Below the pieces are notes generated by a model. That model did no database searches. It was not told the origin of the DNA and saw nothing but the letters and a program-made list of their open reading frames with translations. From positions 2,638,901-2,702,900 of the forward strand of contig OZ026601.1 in the NCBI GenBank assembly GCA_964020085.1: a stretch of DNA of 64,000 nucleotides. Reading direction: 5' to 3'. Origin of the DNA: Micromussa lordhowensis. Its lineage: Eukaryota; Cnidaria; Anthozoa; Scleractinia; Lobophylliidae. How positions within the stretch are numbered: position 1 is the stretch's first letter; each line of letters begins with the position of its first letter. The position numbers and the translations under genes are program-made. Below are positions 12,401-23,086 of the stretch, one piece after another.

Positions 12401-15400
12401 CTCCAAGTGTAGGTATTACTACAGATGTGAATTCTAGGCCAGTACCTTGCGAAGATGAAAAACCTGCAAGGCCAGAAATAAAAGTCAAACAAAATGTCAT
12501 GCCAGGAATACCTGAAGCGAGTGCAGAGGCAAAGTCTAGCGTGGAATTACAGAGGAGTTCATCCGGTGAAAAACCAAAGATAACTGAATCAAACGAAATT
12601 GGAGCAAAGAAAATCTTGGTTACAAATGAAAATGTCAAGAAATCGGGATCACAACAAGTTTTGGACACGATTGTTAAACCGGTTAAACCAGAAACCACTG
12701 CTAAGCCAGTTGTCAAAGAAACGGAAGTTAAGGTTGAACCAGATGTTGATGTTCAACAATATGCATTTTCGTCGTTTTCTCCATCCACAGAGGCTGCAAA
12801 ACCGGAACCACAAGTTAAACATGCAAAACTGGATTTGCCAGTGAAACCTGAAAAACCAGAAACCAAAGCTAAGCCAGTTCCGGTTGTCCGAGAAGCGGAA
12901 GTTAAAGTTGAACAGTTTTCATCCTCCTCAGTTAAATCTCCTTTTAGGCCAGAACCTCTGCTTGAACTTGCAATGCTAGAAAATCAAGTAAAACCGGACA
13001 AACCAGAGCGAATTATTATACCAGCCACGGTTATTAAAGAACCAGAAATCCAGCGGCCTGTGCCCTCAGAACCACTACTGGTTAAACACTTAAAACCGGA
13101 ACAACATGTTAAACCTGAAAAACCAGAAACAACAGTAAAGCCAGCTCCGTTTGTCAAAGAAGCAGGTGTGAAAGTTGATGTTCCACCGCCTTCTCTCTCA
13201 TCATATAATTCATCTACAGGAGCTGCAAGGCTGGACTCTCAGGTTTTACCAGAAAAACAAGAAAACTTGAAAATAAGCCCAGTTGAAGAAGCTATAACGC
13301 CACAGTCAAAACCTAAAGTAGAAATGTGTGCTAAGATGCTTCCAGAGGAACAGCATGATCTTCCTGTACAAGAGACACCCATAAATATTGTCACTGTTGG
13401 AAAGCAGGATATTGTTGCAGAAGCTCCTGTTACTCCAGAAACTAAACCTATTTCCCGTGCAGATGACGAACTGAAGGATTTAGAAGCAAAGCTGCAGGAA
13501 TTGGATAAAGAACCTTTGCCTTCTTCAAGTGAATTGGAAAAGCTTGAGAGCAAGGCAACTCCTTTAGTTTACAAGAAAGTAGAAGTTGCAGGGCAAACTA
13601 AAGATCCTTTCTCAGAAGAGGTGATTGTGGCCGAGACTAAACAAGTGGAGTTCTCAAGTTCTGAGCATTTTGAGAAGCTGTTTAAGATGGACACTGACGA
13701 GCAAGCGACAAAACAAGATACTCCTGTACAGCACAAAGATGACAAGACTGATGTCATTATGGAAAGCCACGTTCAACCTGTGAGTTCTTCATCGCATGTG
13801 GAAGAAAAGCCAGAGCTCAGTTTAGATTTGTCATCTTTAAGACAATCTCCTGGACCACCTCGCCCTCCTTCATCTTCACCACCGGCTGTGTCACCTCGCT
13901 CGTCCAACGTACCCTCCCCTGTAGCGCTAGACAGTGCTCGGTCTACTGATTCTGGGTTCGCGACTCTTGAGAAGCCCAAGTACCCCTCTTCACTTGATGG
14001 CAAACCGTCCGAGCCGACCTCGCTCAGCAACTCGGCGGACAAGACTGCAGGCGAGACAAACCTGTCAATTACCGCTGGTGTATCCAATGAGCAAAAGGAC
14101 TCGAAACGTCCCGCATCACAAACTGGGGAACAGGGTGGTACTAACACCATGCAGACAGAAAGTGTACCTGGAAGGCCGCCTACAGCAAAAAAACCTTCAC
14201 ACGTAAAACTTCAGCGGCCGCTGAGTATGCCAACAGGAATTCTCAGAAACTTCAAGAGTGATACTGTGCAAGACAAAAGTAAATCTGCAGGATCAGATTT
14301 AAGGGATAGCGAGGCTGGTCAAGAGAAAACTATACTGACACAATCTGATTCAAGAGCATCCAGTTCGTCTGACTCTAGCGGTATTCCCTCGCCTTCGCCA
14401 GCGTCGTCTCCTGTTCAAATGTCCACAGTAGATATGCCCAAGCCACCACCTTTCACTGTGCCGCCGCTCCGCCGCTACTCCGACCTCGCAGCTGATCTAA
14501 GCTTCATTTCGTCAGCAGCTAAGGCAGCAGAGAAAGCGAGCGAGTCTGATTCCAAAGCGGAAGTTCCTCCGAAGCCACCGAATGTGCTGCTGAGGAGAAA
14601 CCCGGGTACGGCTCCCGTGGAGAGACCCAGGAGTTGGATGGGACCAGAGACAGAGGCCAAGCAGAGGCCCAGAATGTGGTCGTCAGCGTTTAAACCGGTT
14701 TCATTCGATGCACAAGCAAAGAAAGGCGTACGGCCAGTTGATTTCCAAGTCAAACCCTTCGCTGCACCGCCTGCAGTTCCAAGCAAGCCTTCTGCTCCAT
14801 CAGCAGCGCACTCAACTGCTTCGGTGCATAGTGAAACTCCAGTGACAGAAACATTAGGAACAAAGCAACCGGACAACAGCACACAAAGAGAAGTTGAGAA
14901 GTCTTCAAAGCAAGCTCCGTTGGTTCCAGGAAAGCCGTCAGTGGTTTCAGCGAGTAAATCCGCAGTTCCTGTGGTCTCGCTGTCAGGCAGGGCGGAAGAA
15001 TCGTCTCCTAGTAATCAACCTGTGAAGTCTGATTCCAAGGTGGAAAAGACGCCAAGTCTTCCTCTGACCAAGGAAACAGGCATTGGCAAAACCAAATATG
15101 AGATTGTCTACTCTAACACTTCGTCCACGTCGCAAGGCGCTCCAAAAGTGCAAAGTGACAAAACCGATGGAGGATCTCATACTTCCTCTAAATATACGCC
15201 TAGTGCTGCTACATTGCGTCAACAGATAATGCGTGACCAGTCACGCGCTCAGAACAAAGTCACGCGAGATAGGCCTCAGTCGGCCATTGTCAGCGGTTCT
15301 AAGTTCCAGATACTGCCTGCCAATGAAAAGTCGCAGAGCAACAACGGTATGCCTTCAGCAGATGCCAAGAAACCTGCTACAATCCAACCCAAAGGAGTGT

Positions 15401-15867
15401 CTTGGACACACACTAAACAGCAAACGAATGACCACAGCATCAGCAAGCCAGACGTGCCACCGCCTCAACCATCAGCTAAGCAGCAGGCAGCAGGGAAGCC
15501 AGCAGTGGCAGACAGCAAGCCGTTCCCGGCTGTGGCGATGAGAACCAAGACGGAACAACAGGACCACCCGACTAAGAGACATTCAATGCCTACTTATATT
15601 ATCGAGGGAGCTCAGCGGAAACCACCTGTCAAGACGATTTCTAACAAGGAGGGCAACGTAAGAACAGTATAGAACATTTTTAGCATGTTAGTTTTTATGA
15701 CTGGGTATTTTATTTATTTAGGAAATAACCCAAAGCAAATACGCACGCTGATTGTTTCTATAACTCCATAGAAACACAGAACTAGCACGAGCTGTTGACG
15801 TAACGAGGGCGCGAACAAAGATAATTTACATTTTGATGATCGAAGTAAACAAGTTGGCGTGCGGCTC

Positions 15868-15898
<31 letters not shown>

Positions 15899-18800
15899 CT
15901 TTCACTTGTGTTTCTATAACTCGATAGAAACACGGCACATGTTTTCTATTTCTTAAATACAACGAATGAAATGGTTTTGATAAGAGATAGTTGACACTAG
16001 GCCTGAATAAGTATCGTTGGGGGGTTCCCATATAAAATGGGCGGGGGTATTCGCCGTACCTTTTTAGGGGCTACAAGACCGATTTTGGTACCTCTTAGGG
16101 GGGTCCACAGTGGAGCTTTTGAGGTACCTTTTAGGGTATTGAGCCACAAGAATATGACAGGAGACAGACACCCTCCCCCCCACCTCAAGATGCGTACTTC
16201 AAATTTGAAGGGGAAAGAGAGAGAACTCCTTTTACCTCTCCACTTCCCCACCCCCCCCCCCAAAAAAAAAAACATAAATAGGTAAGAAATTATAGAACAT
16301 TTCCGAGTTCCATTTTGCCTCTATGCCAAATTGAGTCTAAGTGCGAAACCATTCATATGAAAATGAGTTCCGCCTACAGGTTCATTTTCATGCAAATCAA
16401 AGTTAGTCACAACAATGGTTTCGCACTTAGACTCGCTTTGAAACAGAGGTACAAGGGAACTCGGAAATGGCATGTTATTGTAGCTGCATTTCTGCCTTTA
16501 AAAAAAGCTTTGTTGCTGGCCAGGCTGACCCAGTCTAGCACGCACATGCAGCAACTCGCCTCTTCGCTTCTTCCATGCACGTGACTTCACTCGATCCCTG
16601 CACTAATAAGGTGACGGTTTGTGTTGTTATTTACAGTTTAATTTCATCGTGGAGGAGGCACAGACAGACACGACAGTGGTGCCTCGCGGAGTTGTGGCAG
16701 CCATGAAAGCCTTGAGGGAGAAAAAGGGATTAACGGAAGGTAGGTCTTTGTTTATGCGGTGAACATCTTGAAGAAGTTAGTAACATATTTTGTTTAATGT
16801 CATTGATAAAAAATATAATGTGAAAGATAATTCTACACGGGCAAGCTAACTGACCTCCTCTGATCACCTTAAAACTGAGGTACATGTAACTACTGCATTG
16901 TTCTGTTGGACAAATGTCTTCGTCGTGAACTAAGCTACATTACAGACAGAGCGGTTATTTTATTCTGAACACCTTTTGAGCCTGTCGGAACTTAACGCAG
17001 CAAAAGTCGCCTAGGTTCCCAATGAGTGCGAAAAAAGTCACAAGTTTAAAATATCACTGCCTAAGAAAACAACATCGCCATTTTGAATTATAATAAACAA
17101 TACCAAGATATGGAGAGCTCACAAAACGGAAAACCCATCCTAACACACGTTTGTTAGTTGATGTATTACGTTGTAACGTTTTAGCACTTTAAACTTGCTT
17201 CACTGAGGAGCCGTTTGATCGGCTGATTCTAGTGTGATGAGATAAAATTCAAGACAAACGGAACTCTGCTGTCTCACCCGAATTTCAAACCTATAGCAAC
17301 CTTTGCGTGCTTTTGTTGCTTTTGCGCCTAAACTCTGGAACGGTTTACCTCTTGAAATTAGAATGGCCAAATCTGTTGATACTTGTAAAAAACTTTTAAA
17401 GACATATCTTTTTAGTAAGGCTTTTTCACTCTTAGTTAGGTCTGCTTAATACCTCTACACGATGTAATTTTTATTCATTTTAGGAAAATATTATTGATTT
17501 ATCTTTCAGTAAGGCTCTCTATTCCTGGTTAGGTTTTAATATTTTTCATATCACACGATTCAACTCTTATTTTTATGATTTAGTTATTCTTATTCTATGT
17601 ATTGTTGTAATGCACAGTTGATCATTTCATCATGAAAACTGCGCAATATAAATCCCTTAATTAATATTATTATTATTATTTATTTGCCAGGAGACTGAAG
17701 GAAATGCCCTGGAATCTCGTGAAGTAAGTGCATGTAAGGCTGACTTTTGCTTTTGTCTGATAAACGCTTCGATCAGCCTGGTCTTTGAAATAGATAAGTC
17801 TGTAACCTTCTCGTGCTTTCATTTTTCTGTTGAATCTTTTGTAATTTACCTCGGATCTTTCATCTCATCAATGCCTGCAATAACATTTGCAAGCGATTTT
17901 AACCATTTCTACATATTCAAGAGTTTAGTTGTTTTAATCAGTTTATGTTGTTATTCAAGTCGGCTTTTGAAATCCTCTTATTTCTTGCTAGAGCGGTTCT
18001 CGTTTGAATGTTGTGAAAATCAAATCAAAGCAAGTACAGTGCAGCCAATGTATGCAACGCAACAAACATGATTGATTAAATTGCTGGAGCAAGACTTTTT
18101 AACCAATCGCAAAGCGAATTTAAGCAAAACAAAAGCAAGAGGCCATTTCCGAGTTGCTTCTGCCTCTGTATCAAAACGAGTCTTGCGAAACCATTCGTAT
18201 GAAAATGTGTTGCGCCTACAGGTTCGTTTACAAACTCATTTTCATATAAAAGGTTTTGCACGAAGACTCGTTTTGAAACAGAGGCACAAGGTAACTCGGA
18301 AATCGCCCATTGCGATTTACTTTAGTCTGTCAACTGAAAACCACTCTACAGCAAGTATTGAAAATGTTAACTAAATAACAGGAAACTCTGAAATCATGAC
18401 TAAACAATAACTTCTTGCACTAACAATGCCACGTTAATATGTACCACCTTCCTTGATCATAGCCATCTGCTCCAATTATTTTGGTGCCCTTTTGTATTGG
18501 CTGACTGACTGACTGACTGATTGTCTGACTGATTGTCTAATTAACTGATTGACTGACTGACTGTCTAATTGATTGATTGACTGACTAACTGACTGATTGT
18601 CTAATTGACTGGTTGACTGACTGACTGACTGACTGATTGACTGACAGACAGACACTCTCGTAAATTACTGTTTATTCCCAAAAGGTGTAAACAACTGTCT
18701 CCTAATGATTAAGATGTTCAAGACTAACCCAGCAGGTGAATCTCTACAGGCGCGATATCAGTATGATTGTTTTGTTCTCGAATTAAGGGCTTGCGTGTCA

Positions 18801-18965
18801 AGTCACTGGTGTTCTATGAGCAATATCTATTTTTGTAATGAATGTTTTTGTGCTTCAATATTTGGTTCAGGTACCGAGGAAGGCGTGGTGGATCTTGAAC
18901 AGAAGCAGATACTTCTTGTTTACAACACTAAACCACGTCAAGTAATCAGTACTGACTGTAAATAA
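968..18965 (+). CDS. COBL: Cordon-bleu (COBL) homologue with an N-terminal EVH1 domain; 5' end lies left of the window
   Basis: Exons read by eye: 968-1087, 3360-3434, 4263-4378, 6817-7066, 7828-8050, 8635-8715, 9344-9513, 10183-11035, 11630-15657, 16637-16739, 18871-18965 (stop TAA). All junctions are GT-AG and all phases agree, giving 2037 residues without the missing start. Residues 1-65 are the C-terminal half of an EVH1/WH1 domain (STFVKWQDGVSMFGVRL, then the terminal helix). About 82-160 and 188-262 match the two ubiquitin-like Cobl domains of vertebrate COBL. About 444 and 508 carry KRAP-type motifs (KRRAAPPPPP, KKRPAPPRP). The rest is long, disordered and rich in Pro, Ser, Lys and Glu. 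Known family role: cortical actin nucleation and neuronal or ciliary morphogenesis. Human COBL is about 1260 residues, so this protein is far longer. I see no clean WH2 actin-binding motif, so nucleating activity is uncertain. Identity is firm; the last two exons are the least certain. Confidence 0.88.
1963..2484. mobile_element. Inverted-repeat element with termini of about 55 bp
   Basis: The left end (cactggcttaaaaattattt) is matched by the reverse complement of the right end (cactggcttaaaaatcattt), and similarity extends through the gttttggttgctgct stretch. The interior encodes nothing recognisable. Part of it resembles 53470-53600, so this is a dispersed family. Confidence 0.6.
3716..4010. 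repeat. Repeat built from tcctggaaag units, bounded by ggttcgtac / gtacgaacc
   Basis: Many copies of a roughly 11-bp tcctggaaag(t) unit lie between inverted termini ggttcgtac (left) and gtacgaacc (right). It sits in a COBL intron. The apparent peptide with repeated WKVLE is a translation of the repeat and not a gene. Confidence 0.65.
4773..5823. mobile_element. About 1.05-kb element with long terminal inverted repeats
   Basis: The left terminus tgtgtagttccagaaaatat is matched by the reverse complement of the right terminus (tgtgtggttccagaaaatat), and pairing continues through catacccccaccacggaggg. The C-rich subterminal tracts also correspond. Short open frames inside resemble no known transposase. 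Probably a non-autonomous DNA transposon in a COBL intron. Confidence 0.6.
7085..7730. mobile_element. Foldback-type element interrupted by a SINE
   Basis: The ends (cccatacaaaaaagaaccgg on the left; ggttctttttatatggg on the right) are inverted. The body resembles the uninterrupted copies at 45140-45375 and 16020-16265 (tacctcttaggggg-type text). A SINE at 7407-7699 lies inside, so the SINE is the younger insertion. Confidence 0.55.
7407..7699 (+). mobile_element. tRNA-derived SINE, family A, copy 1
   Basis: The head has an A-box-like tggcctcatggttagtgc and a B-box-like gggtttgagccc. The body gacattgtgttgtgttcttg, aagacacttcactctcac and gatggactagcatcccatcc is shared with copies at 29766-30064 (minus) and 39217-39512 (plus). 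The tail ends near gccactaggcttgtatccag. Confidence 0.8.
8237..8256. repeat. (GAT)n microsatellite
   Basis: A run of gat/tga triplets in the COBL intron after the second ubiquitin-like module. Confidence 0.8.
9040..9214. repeat. Foldback repeat with tRNA-like internal box
   Basis: The left arm atgaagacatgattgatcat is the reverse complement of the right arm ending atgatcaatcatgtcttcat. Between them lies a cttgaacgggaaacgaacc segment whose reverse complement resembles a Pol III B-box. It lies just upstream of COBL exon 9344-9513. Confidence 0.6.
9923..10130. mobile_element. 208-bp MITE with 5-bp target duplication CTGAG
   Basis: Terminal inverted repeats gctacgttcacacttggtgc (left) and, as reverse complement of the right end, gctgtgttcacacttcgtgc. 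Both ends are flanked by ctgag (9918-9922 and 10131-10135). It sits about 50 bp before the acceptor of COBL exon 10183-11035. Confidence 0.7.
11630..15657 (+). other. COBL: 4.0-kb giant exon for the disordered COBL tail, with internal repeats
   Basis: A single open exon of 4028 bases, acceptor tttccag and donor gtaaga, encoding roughly residues 630-1972. It is low-complexity and rich in P, S, K, E and T. Around 12660-13180 a unit of the form VKPEKPETxxKP...VKEAEVKV recurs about four times with divergence. Near 14620-14780 come RPRSW and RPRMWSSAFKPVSF segments. Near 15200 lies ATLRQQIMRDQ, the only segment that faintly resembles a WH2 helix, without the LKK(V/T) tail. Serine-rich stretches are likely phosphorylation targets (inference). 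Confidence 0.85.
15753..15933. repeat. Repeat bounded by near-palindromic tttctataactc(c/g)atagaaa
   Basis: Two copies of a short self-complementary segment (tttctataactccatagaaa and tttctataactcgatagaaa) about 155 bp apart, shortly after the giant COBL exon. Non-coding. Confidence 0.45.
16020..16265. mobile_element. Second copy of the foldback family seen at 7085-7730
   Basis: Shares ttcccatataaaatggg-type ends and the tggtacctcttagggggg body with the copies near 7085 and 45140. Confidence 0.45.
16297..16470. repeat. Hairpin (MITE-like) repeat
   Basis: The left arm (catttccgagttccattttg) pairs with the right arm ending gggaactcggaaatg. Inner arms contain gaaaccatt / aatggtttc. The same family recurs at 18139-18306. 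It lies in the intron before COBL exon 16637-16739. Confidence 0.6.
17250..17690 (+). mobile_element. Truncated non-LTR retrotransposon (LINE) 3' end
   Basis: One frame reads FVAFAPKLWNGLPLEIRMAK, then TCKKLLKTYLFSKAF, the typical C-terminus of CR1/L2-type reverse transcriptase proteins. It is followed by a gcgcaatataaat tail and (ATT)n. It is 5'-truncated and lies in the last COBL intron. Confidence 0.7.
18139..18306. repeat. Hairpin repeat, same family as 16297-16470
   Basis: The arms gaggccatttccgagttgct and ggtaactcggaaatcgcc, plus inner tcaaaacgagtctt / gaagactcgttttga, are inverted. Non-coding. Confidence 0.6.
18500..18655. repeat. Tetranucleotide tandem array (TGAC/TGAT)n
   Basis: About 150 bp of mixed tgac, tgat and tgtc units inside the last COBL intron, about 215 bp before the terminal exon. 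Confidence 0.9.
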
Positions 18966-20948
18966 GCTCCAACTTGTTTCGTTATAGGTGACTAAAAATT
19001 GCTGTGCACAGTGTGAGTTAACTAGCGTTAGTTTGTAGAATGTAGTAGAACATGTTAAATTTGCGGTCAAAATCAACAGCCGCGGAGATAAGAAAATCTA
19101 TTTGTAAACCATAGCGTTGTTTAAAAATTTAAAATTATACCTGGCTTAAAGCTTTTGTTGTATGTTTATTTCAAGTGTGGTGGCCCATGAATGTTTCTTT
19201 TTCAAAATGTTCGCCAAATATGATTGTCGGGCTGTTATAAAAAGAAGGATGCAAGATTTTCTTTCAATTCTGTATTATCGGAGATCTATATTACAAGGCG
19301 GCTGTTTTTGGTACATATGTATAAGTATAAGTATTAGTATGAGTATAGTTAGAAGTCATATCACAGATTGGTAGATAAAGCTGGTCAATGAAGAGTGAAG
19401 ATTATTGTGACCACGTTACCTTAGTAAGAAAGACTGCAAGACTTGCCAAACACTGGCATGCCATTTCATTTTCAGCCATATTGGGGTCCTTCTGTAATTC
19501 GCATTAAGGAGGAGAATCTATTTTATTCCCGGAGGGAACATTTGCAAGCAATATCCTGATATATAATTTCAGTTATTGGAAAGGTGTTTATTTTCTCTAG
19601 TCTTGCATACTAACCTCTTTGAAAGGTGATTGTGATCTATTCCACCCATGTAGGGGTGGGGTAGCTAAGATGTTTGTTGACAGGCATGATACCAGTAGAC
19701 TAGTGGGGTTTGTTTACAAAACTAGAACGGTTCTCTGTTCAGCGTTCTATTTTCTTGGCGCATGCTTAAGAGGAACTCATCATGGTATTTTGATACCAGT
19801 AGAAATGGTTTCGTTACTTTTAAGTCTTTTTCGGGGTAGTTAAAAATGTTCAAGTTATTTCTCCAATAATTCGTGGTGTAAAAAATAATCATTGGGCAAA
19901 TGAAAAGTGTAAATACGAGAATCACTGAGCTAGTAGAGAACGCATTAAGAATTTATTTATATTATTTGCAATAATCAACAGGGCTTTATTACCTGGAGAG
20001 AAATGATATGGCCGAAAAAGAAAAAGAAGGCGTGTTGAACGCATCTTTGTTCGTTTTCTTTGAAATGTCATAAACTAGTTTGTTGGTTTTCATATGTTAA
20101 GGACGTTTATACCTGGTACATGCACCATATCACTATATATCAGTGAGTGAATGAGATTTATGACTTATGTAGTTAGAAGTATCGCAGCATTTGTATAAAA
20201 TGATATTTGTGATTAATTTTGTTACCACTGTATAGCGTCGGATAAAGAGAATTATTTTGTTTACATGTTTCTTTTTAATCAAATTGAAGTCGTCGTCATA
20301 TCCATATAATTGATTGTATAATTATGGAATGGTTGTGATTTAAATTTTTGTAACATTGCATAGCTCCGATACAGATAAAAATAATTATTTTGTGCTATTA
20401 GATAGAAACAAATAATTAAAGAGTTCTTCAATCTTTCTATTAATGTTGTTTTAAGTTCTTCTTTCGTCGATTTCCCTTGCCGCCATTATAAGGTAGAGGG
20501 AGAGGGGGGGTGGGGGGGTTAACATGATTTTAAGTGAAATTTTTAAAGAGGGAAAAACGTTTTAGACCACCAGACAGTTGAACGCCCCCGAAAGGACACC
20601 CCAGGTTGTCCGTCCACCAATTTTTACTTCAAATTCTTATTTTAAAACATCAAATCTTCAAAATTTCCTACTGCCATAAATTTTACTAATCCTTTGTGAA
20701 AAATCACTCAAACATTTACACGACAGCCCAAACGTAGATATGTGTGGGATGAGCAGAAAGATTTTTGACTCCTTCAAACGTGAACGAGATATTTGCGTTA
20801 AAACCATAATACCCAGCCAAAATACAGCCTTCATGTAACCCCTGCCTTAACTTCTATTCACGAGAGGACCTGGGGCCTAATATAGCCACCAGGACGTAAT
20901 GGCCGCCATATTCATTTCACATTGATTGATGTCAATAACCCGGATCCA

Positions 20949-21204
20949 ATAGAGCGGTTTTCAAATGAGTGTTTACAAAACAAAAGTTATCACTCTGGCC
21001 AAACACAAAAGACAGACAACACAGTGAGCCAATTAAAACTTGAATTACATGTAGCTGACGCCATGCGCGGGAAAACGCGTGTGCGTGAGTCGCGATTGGT
21101 TTTGGTTTTTCTTCTGATTGGACAAAAAAGTGGCGCCAGTCTTTTAAGTGTTGCGAAGTTTATGCAAAACCAATTACTTTTCGACACTCAGATGAGAACC
21201 GCTG
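20949..21204. mobile_element. MITE with agcggtt(t/c)tca termini
   Basis: The left end agagcggttttcaaatgagt is mirrored by the reverse complement of the right end, agcggttctcatctgagtgt. The interior contains inverted aattggttttgc-like segments. No coding capacity. Confidence 0.65.
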
Positions 21205-21695
21205 TAGCTCCGTAAGTGAACTATAACCTAGGAACGTCACGTACAACAAAACTCTTCATACGAATACTGCCACGCAAAACTTTGGAACACGTTTTATTTG
21301 CCTATTTACAAAAATATTATTTACAGTTACGTTTATTTACCATTTTTTTGATAACGTGTTGATAACGCAAAATCTTCTTTTTTTGAGTCGTGTCGCTATC
21401 ATAGTAATCGTATCTATAACAAAATTCTCGATCGTGATTGGTTCTCCGAGCGCCTATTTGTCACGTAATCGGCGCGCGATAACGTGGGTGTCCAATTACA
21501 GATTTGAGCTTTTTGTAATTGGATACCTGTTATTGGATACCCACGTTACATGTCAATTACGCGCGCTTTAATGTCTTTTTTCGCAATGTTTCGCACAGTT
21601 TTCAATAATTTTGAAAAGTGCTATAGATATTTTCGCACATGAGAACTTCCAAAAAGACCTTTTTAACTCCAAAATTTGTTATAGATACGATTAAT

Positions 21696-21696
<1 letters not shown>

Positions 21697-21774
<78 letters not shown>

Positions 21775-21801
21775 TCCGATTTTGAAATTACTCGCGCGAT
21801 A

Positions 21802-21837
<36 letters not shown>
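21697..21837. repeat. 141-bp near-perfect hairpin
   Basis: The left arm agtaattggaccgagtggag pairs with the right arm ctccactcggtccaattact, and pairing continues inward (attcagggag / ctccctgaat, cgtaatttcaaatcgg / ccgatttt-gaaattac) to a loop near cgcgcttcgcgctcg. Confidence 0.8.
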
Positions 21838-21842
<5 letters not shown>

Positions 21843-22416
21843 TATACCATAGACACTGATGGCATAGTTTTTCAAAGTGTATTAGCAATTCCTTATGCGT
21901 TGACCACTTCTACGTCAAAATAATGAAATGCGGGGAATGGGCATGAGTTCCTCGATCCAGGGCCTTCAGAGGACTGCGCACCACCGCAGCGCGCTTGGAT
22001 GTGTGGGCTTGTTTGGGACGCCAACACGATAGCGTCCGTTGTAGAAACGTGGATGTTGTCTTGGCTGGAGTAAGAGCTTTCGGAGGCAACCTAATCAGCC
22101 GTTATTATCAGTTTCTTCGTAAGTTATAAAAGGCTAGAAACTGTTGCCAATTTTTCCGGTTTTCTTTCACAGCCGTCATTAATTCCCTTCATCCAAACGA
22201 TGAAGGAATCGTGTCTTGTAATCCGAGGCCGGGTGGCACTTCCCACTTCGTATCAAATCAGATTAGAACTGCAATGACTGTTCAATTCGTTTGCACTCAT
22301 GATGTCACATTTCACGAAAAAAAAGCCATCTGCTCGATTCCTTGTGGGTTTGATCACGTGACTCCTACTGGTCATGCGTCTCGTCACATCCTTATCACGT
22401 GTTTCCTTCCTTCTTG

Positions 22417-23086
22417 TCACGTGTACTCGCAAATGTGGCCACAGCCCGCGGGACACCAGATGTACTTTGAAAACCACTCCTGCATGTGAATAAGATGTCC
22501 GCCATGACCGCAAGCTTGACACCACACATTAGGACCTTTCACCATCAGATGGCTGTAATTGAAAGAGAAAAAAGTGAACAGTTCCTTTAAAGATTATAAG
22601 ATATCTGTAAGTCACTATTCCTGGATATAAATACTGTTTTGCAATGTAAGAACTTCCGTCTACTTAACTACGGGTCAATAGCCCATGAGGCGAAGCCGAA
22701 TGGGCTCTTGACTATGTTAGTTTGTTTGTCTATCCGTCTCCCTGACCTAAACATGTAAAATATCTTTTCTTTCAACCGGCTGCCTGGCACTTTAAACTCT
22801 TATGTTATTTCACGTAGCCAGCACCCCTATCATTTTTGTTTTTACTCAAGCAAAACATTGTCATATCTAACTCTGCGGTGAAATAAAAGTAGTTGTTGTT
22901 GTTGTTTTTTCGCTGCTATTATTCGGTGCCCTTATCCAGTAAAGCAAAGCTACACTGATCAAAAGAGAGTAAGTCTTACCACAAAGAACATGGTAACACA
23001 AGACTCCGACATCTTTCACAATACCAGCCGGACTTGGTCAGCGGTTTGGAACACCGTCCACATGATGTATACACTGTTGTAGAGTC
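22417..23086 (-). other. WDR24: WDR24 C-terminal zinc-binding (RING-like) domain exons
   Basis: Exons 22980-23086 and 22417-22552 read CGRCSKPL, then [34 protein letters not shown] and finally [13 protein letters not shown] before TGA. Every cysteine and histidine of the human WDR24 C-terminus aligns, and the closing CPAGCGH(L/I)CEY motif is conserved. This fixes the gene's identity and its 3' end. Confidence 0.93.

Larger units (their letters stand above)
18966..22416. other. Intergenic region between the convergent 3' ends of COBL and WDR24
   Basis: This should hold both 3' UTRs. No canonical AATAAA was seen close behind the COBL stop. On the minus strand an AATAAA lies at 21293-21298, about 1.1 kb past the WDR24 stop. 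Apart from two inverted-repeat elements (20949-21204, 21697-21837) I see no gene. Confidence 0.6.

Noticed and set aside
12108..12716. 202-codon minus-strand open frame inside the COBL giant exon
   Set aside because: Antisense shadow of a long biased coding exon, like several others between 12108 and 15222. No homology or splice context.
17691..17722. Alternative last COBL exon after tatttgccag
   Set aside because: In the required phase it reads GGA GAC TGA and stops at once, and the acceptor lies in a LINE tail. Exon 18871-18965 gives a longer sensible ending.
22253..22525. 90-codon minus-strand open frame
   Set aside because: It overlaps the last WDR24 exon in the wrong frame. The correct frame gives the conserved [11 protein letters not shown] ending.
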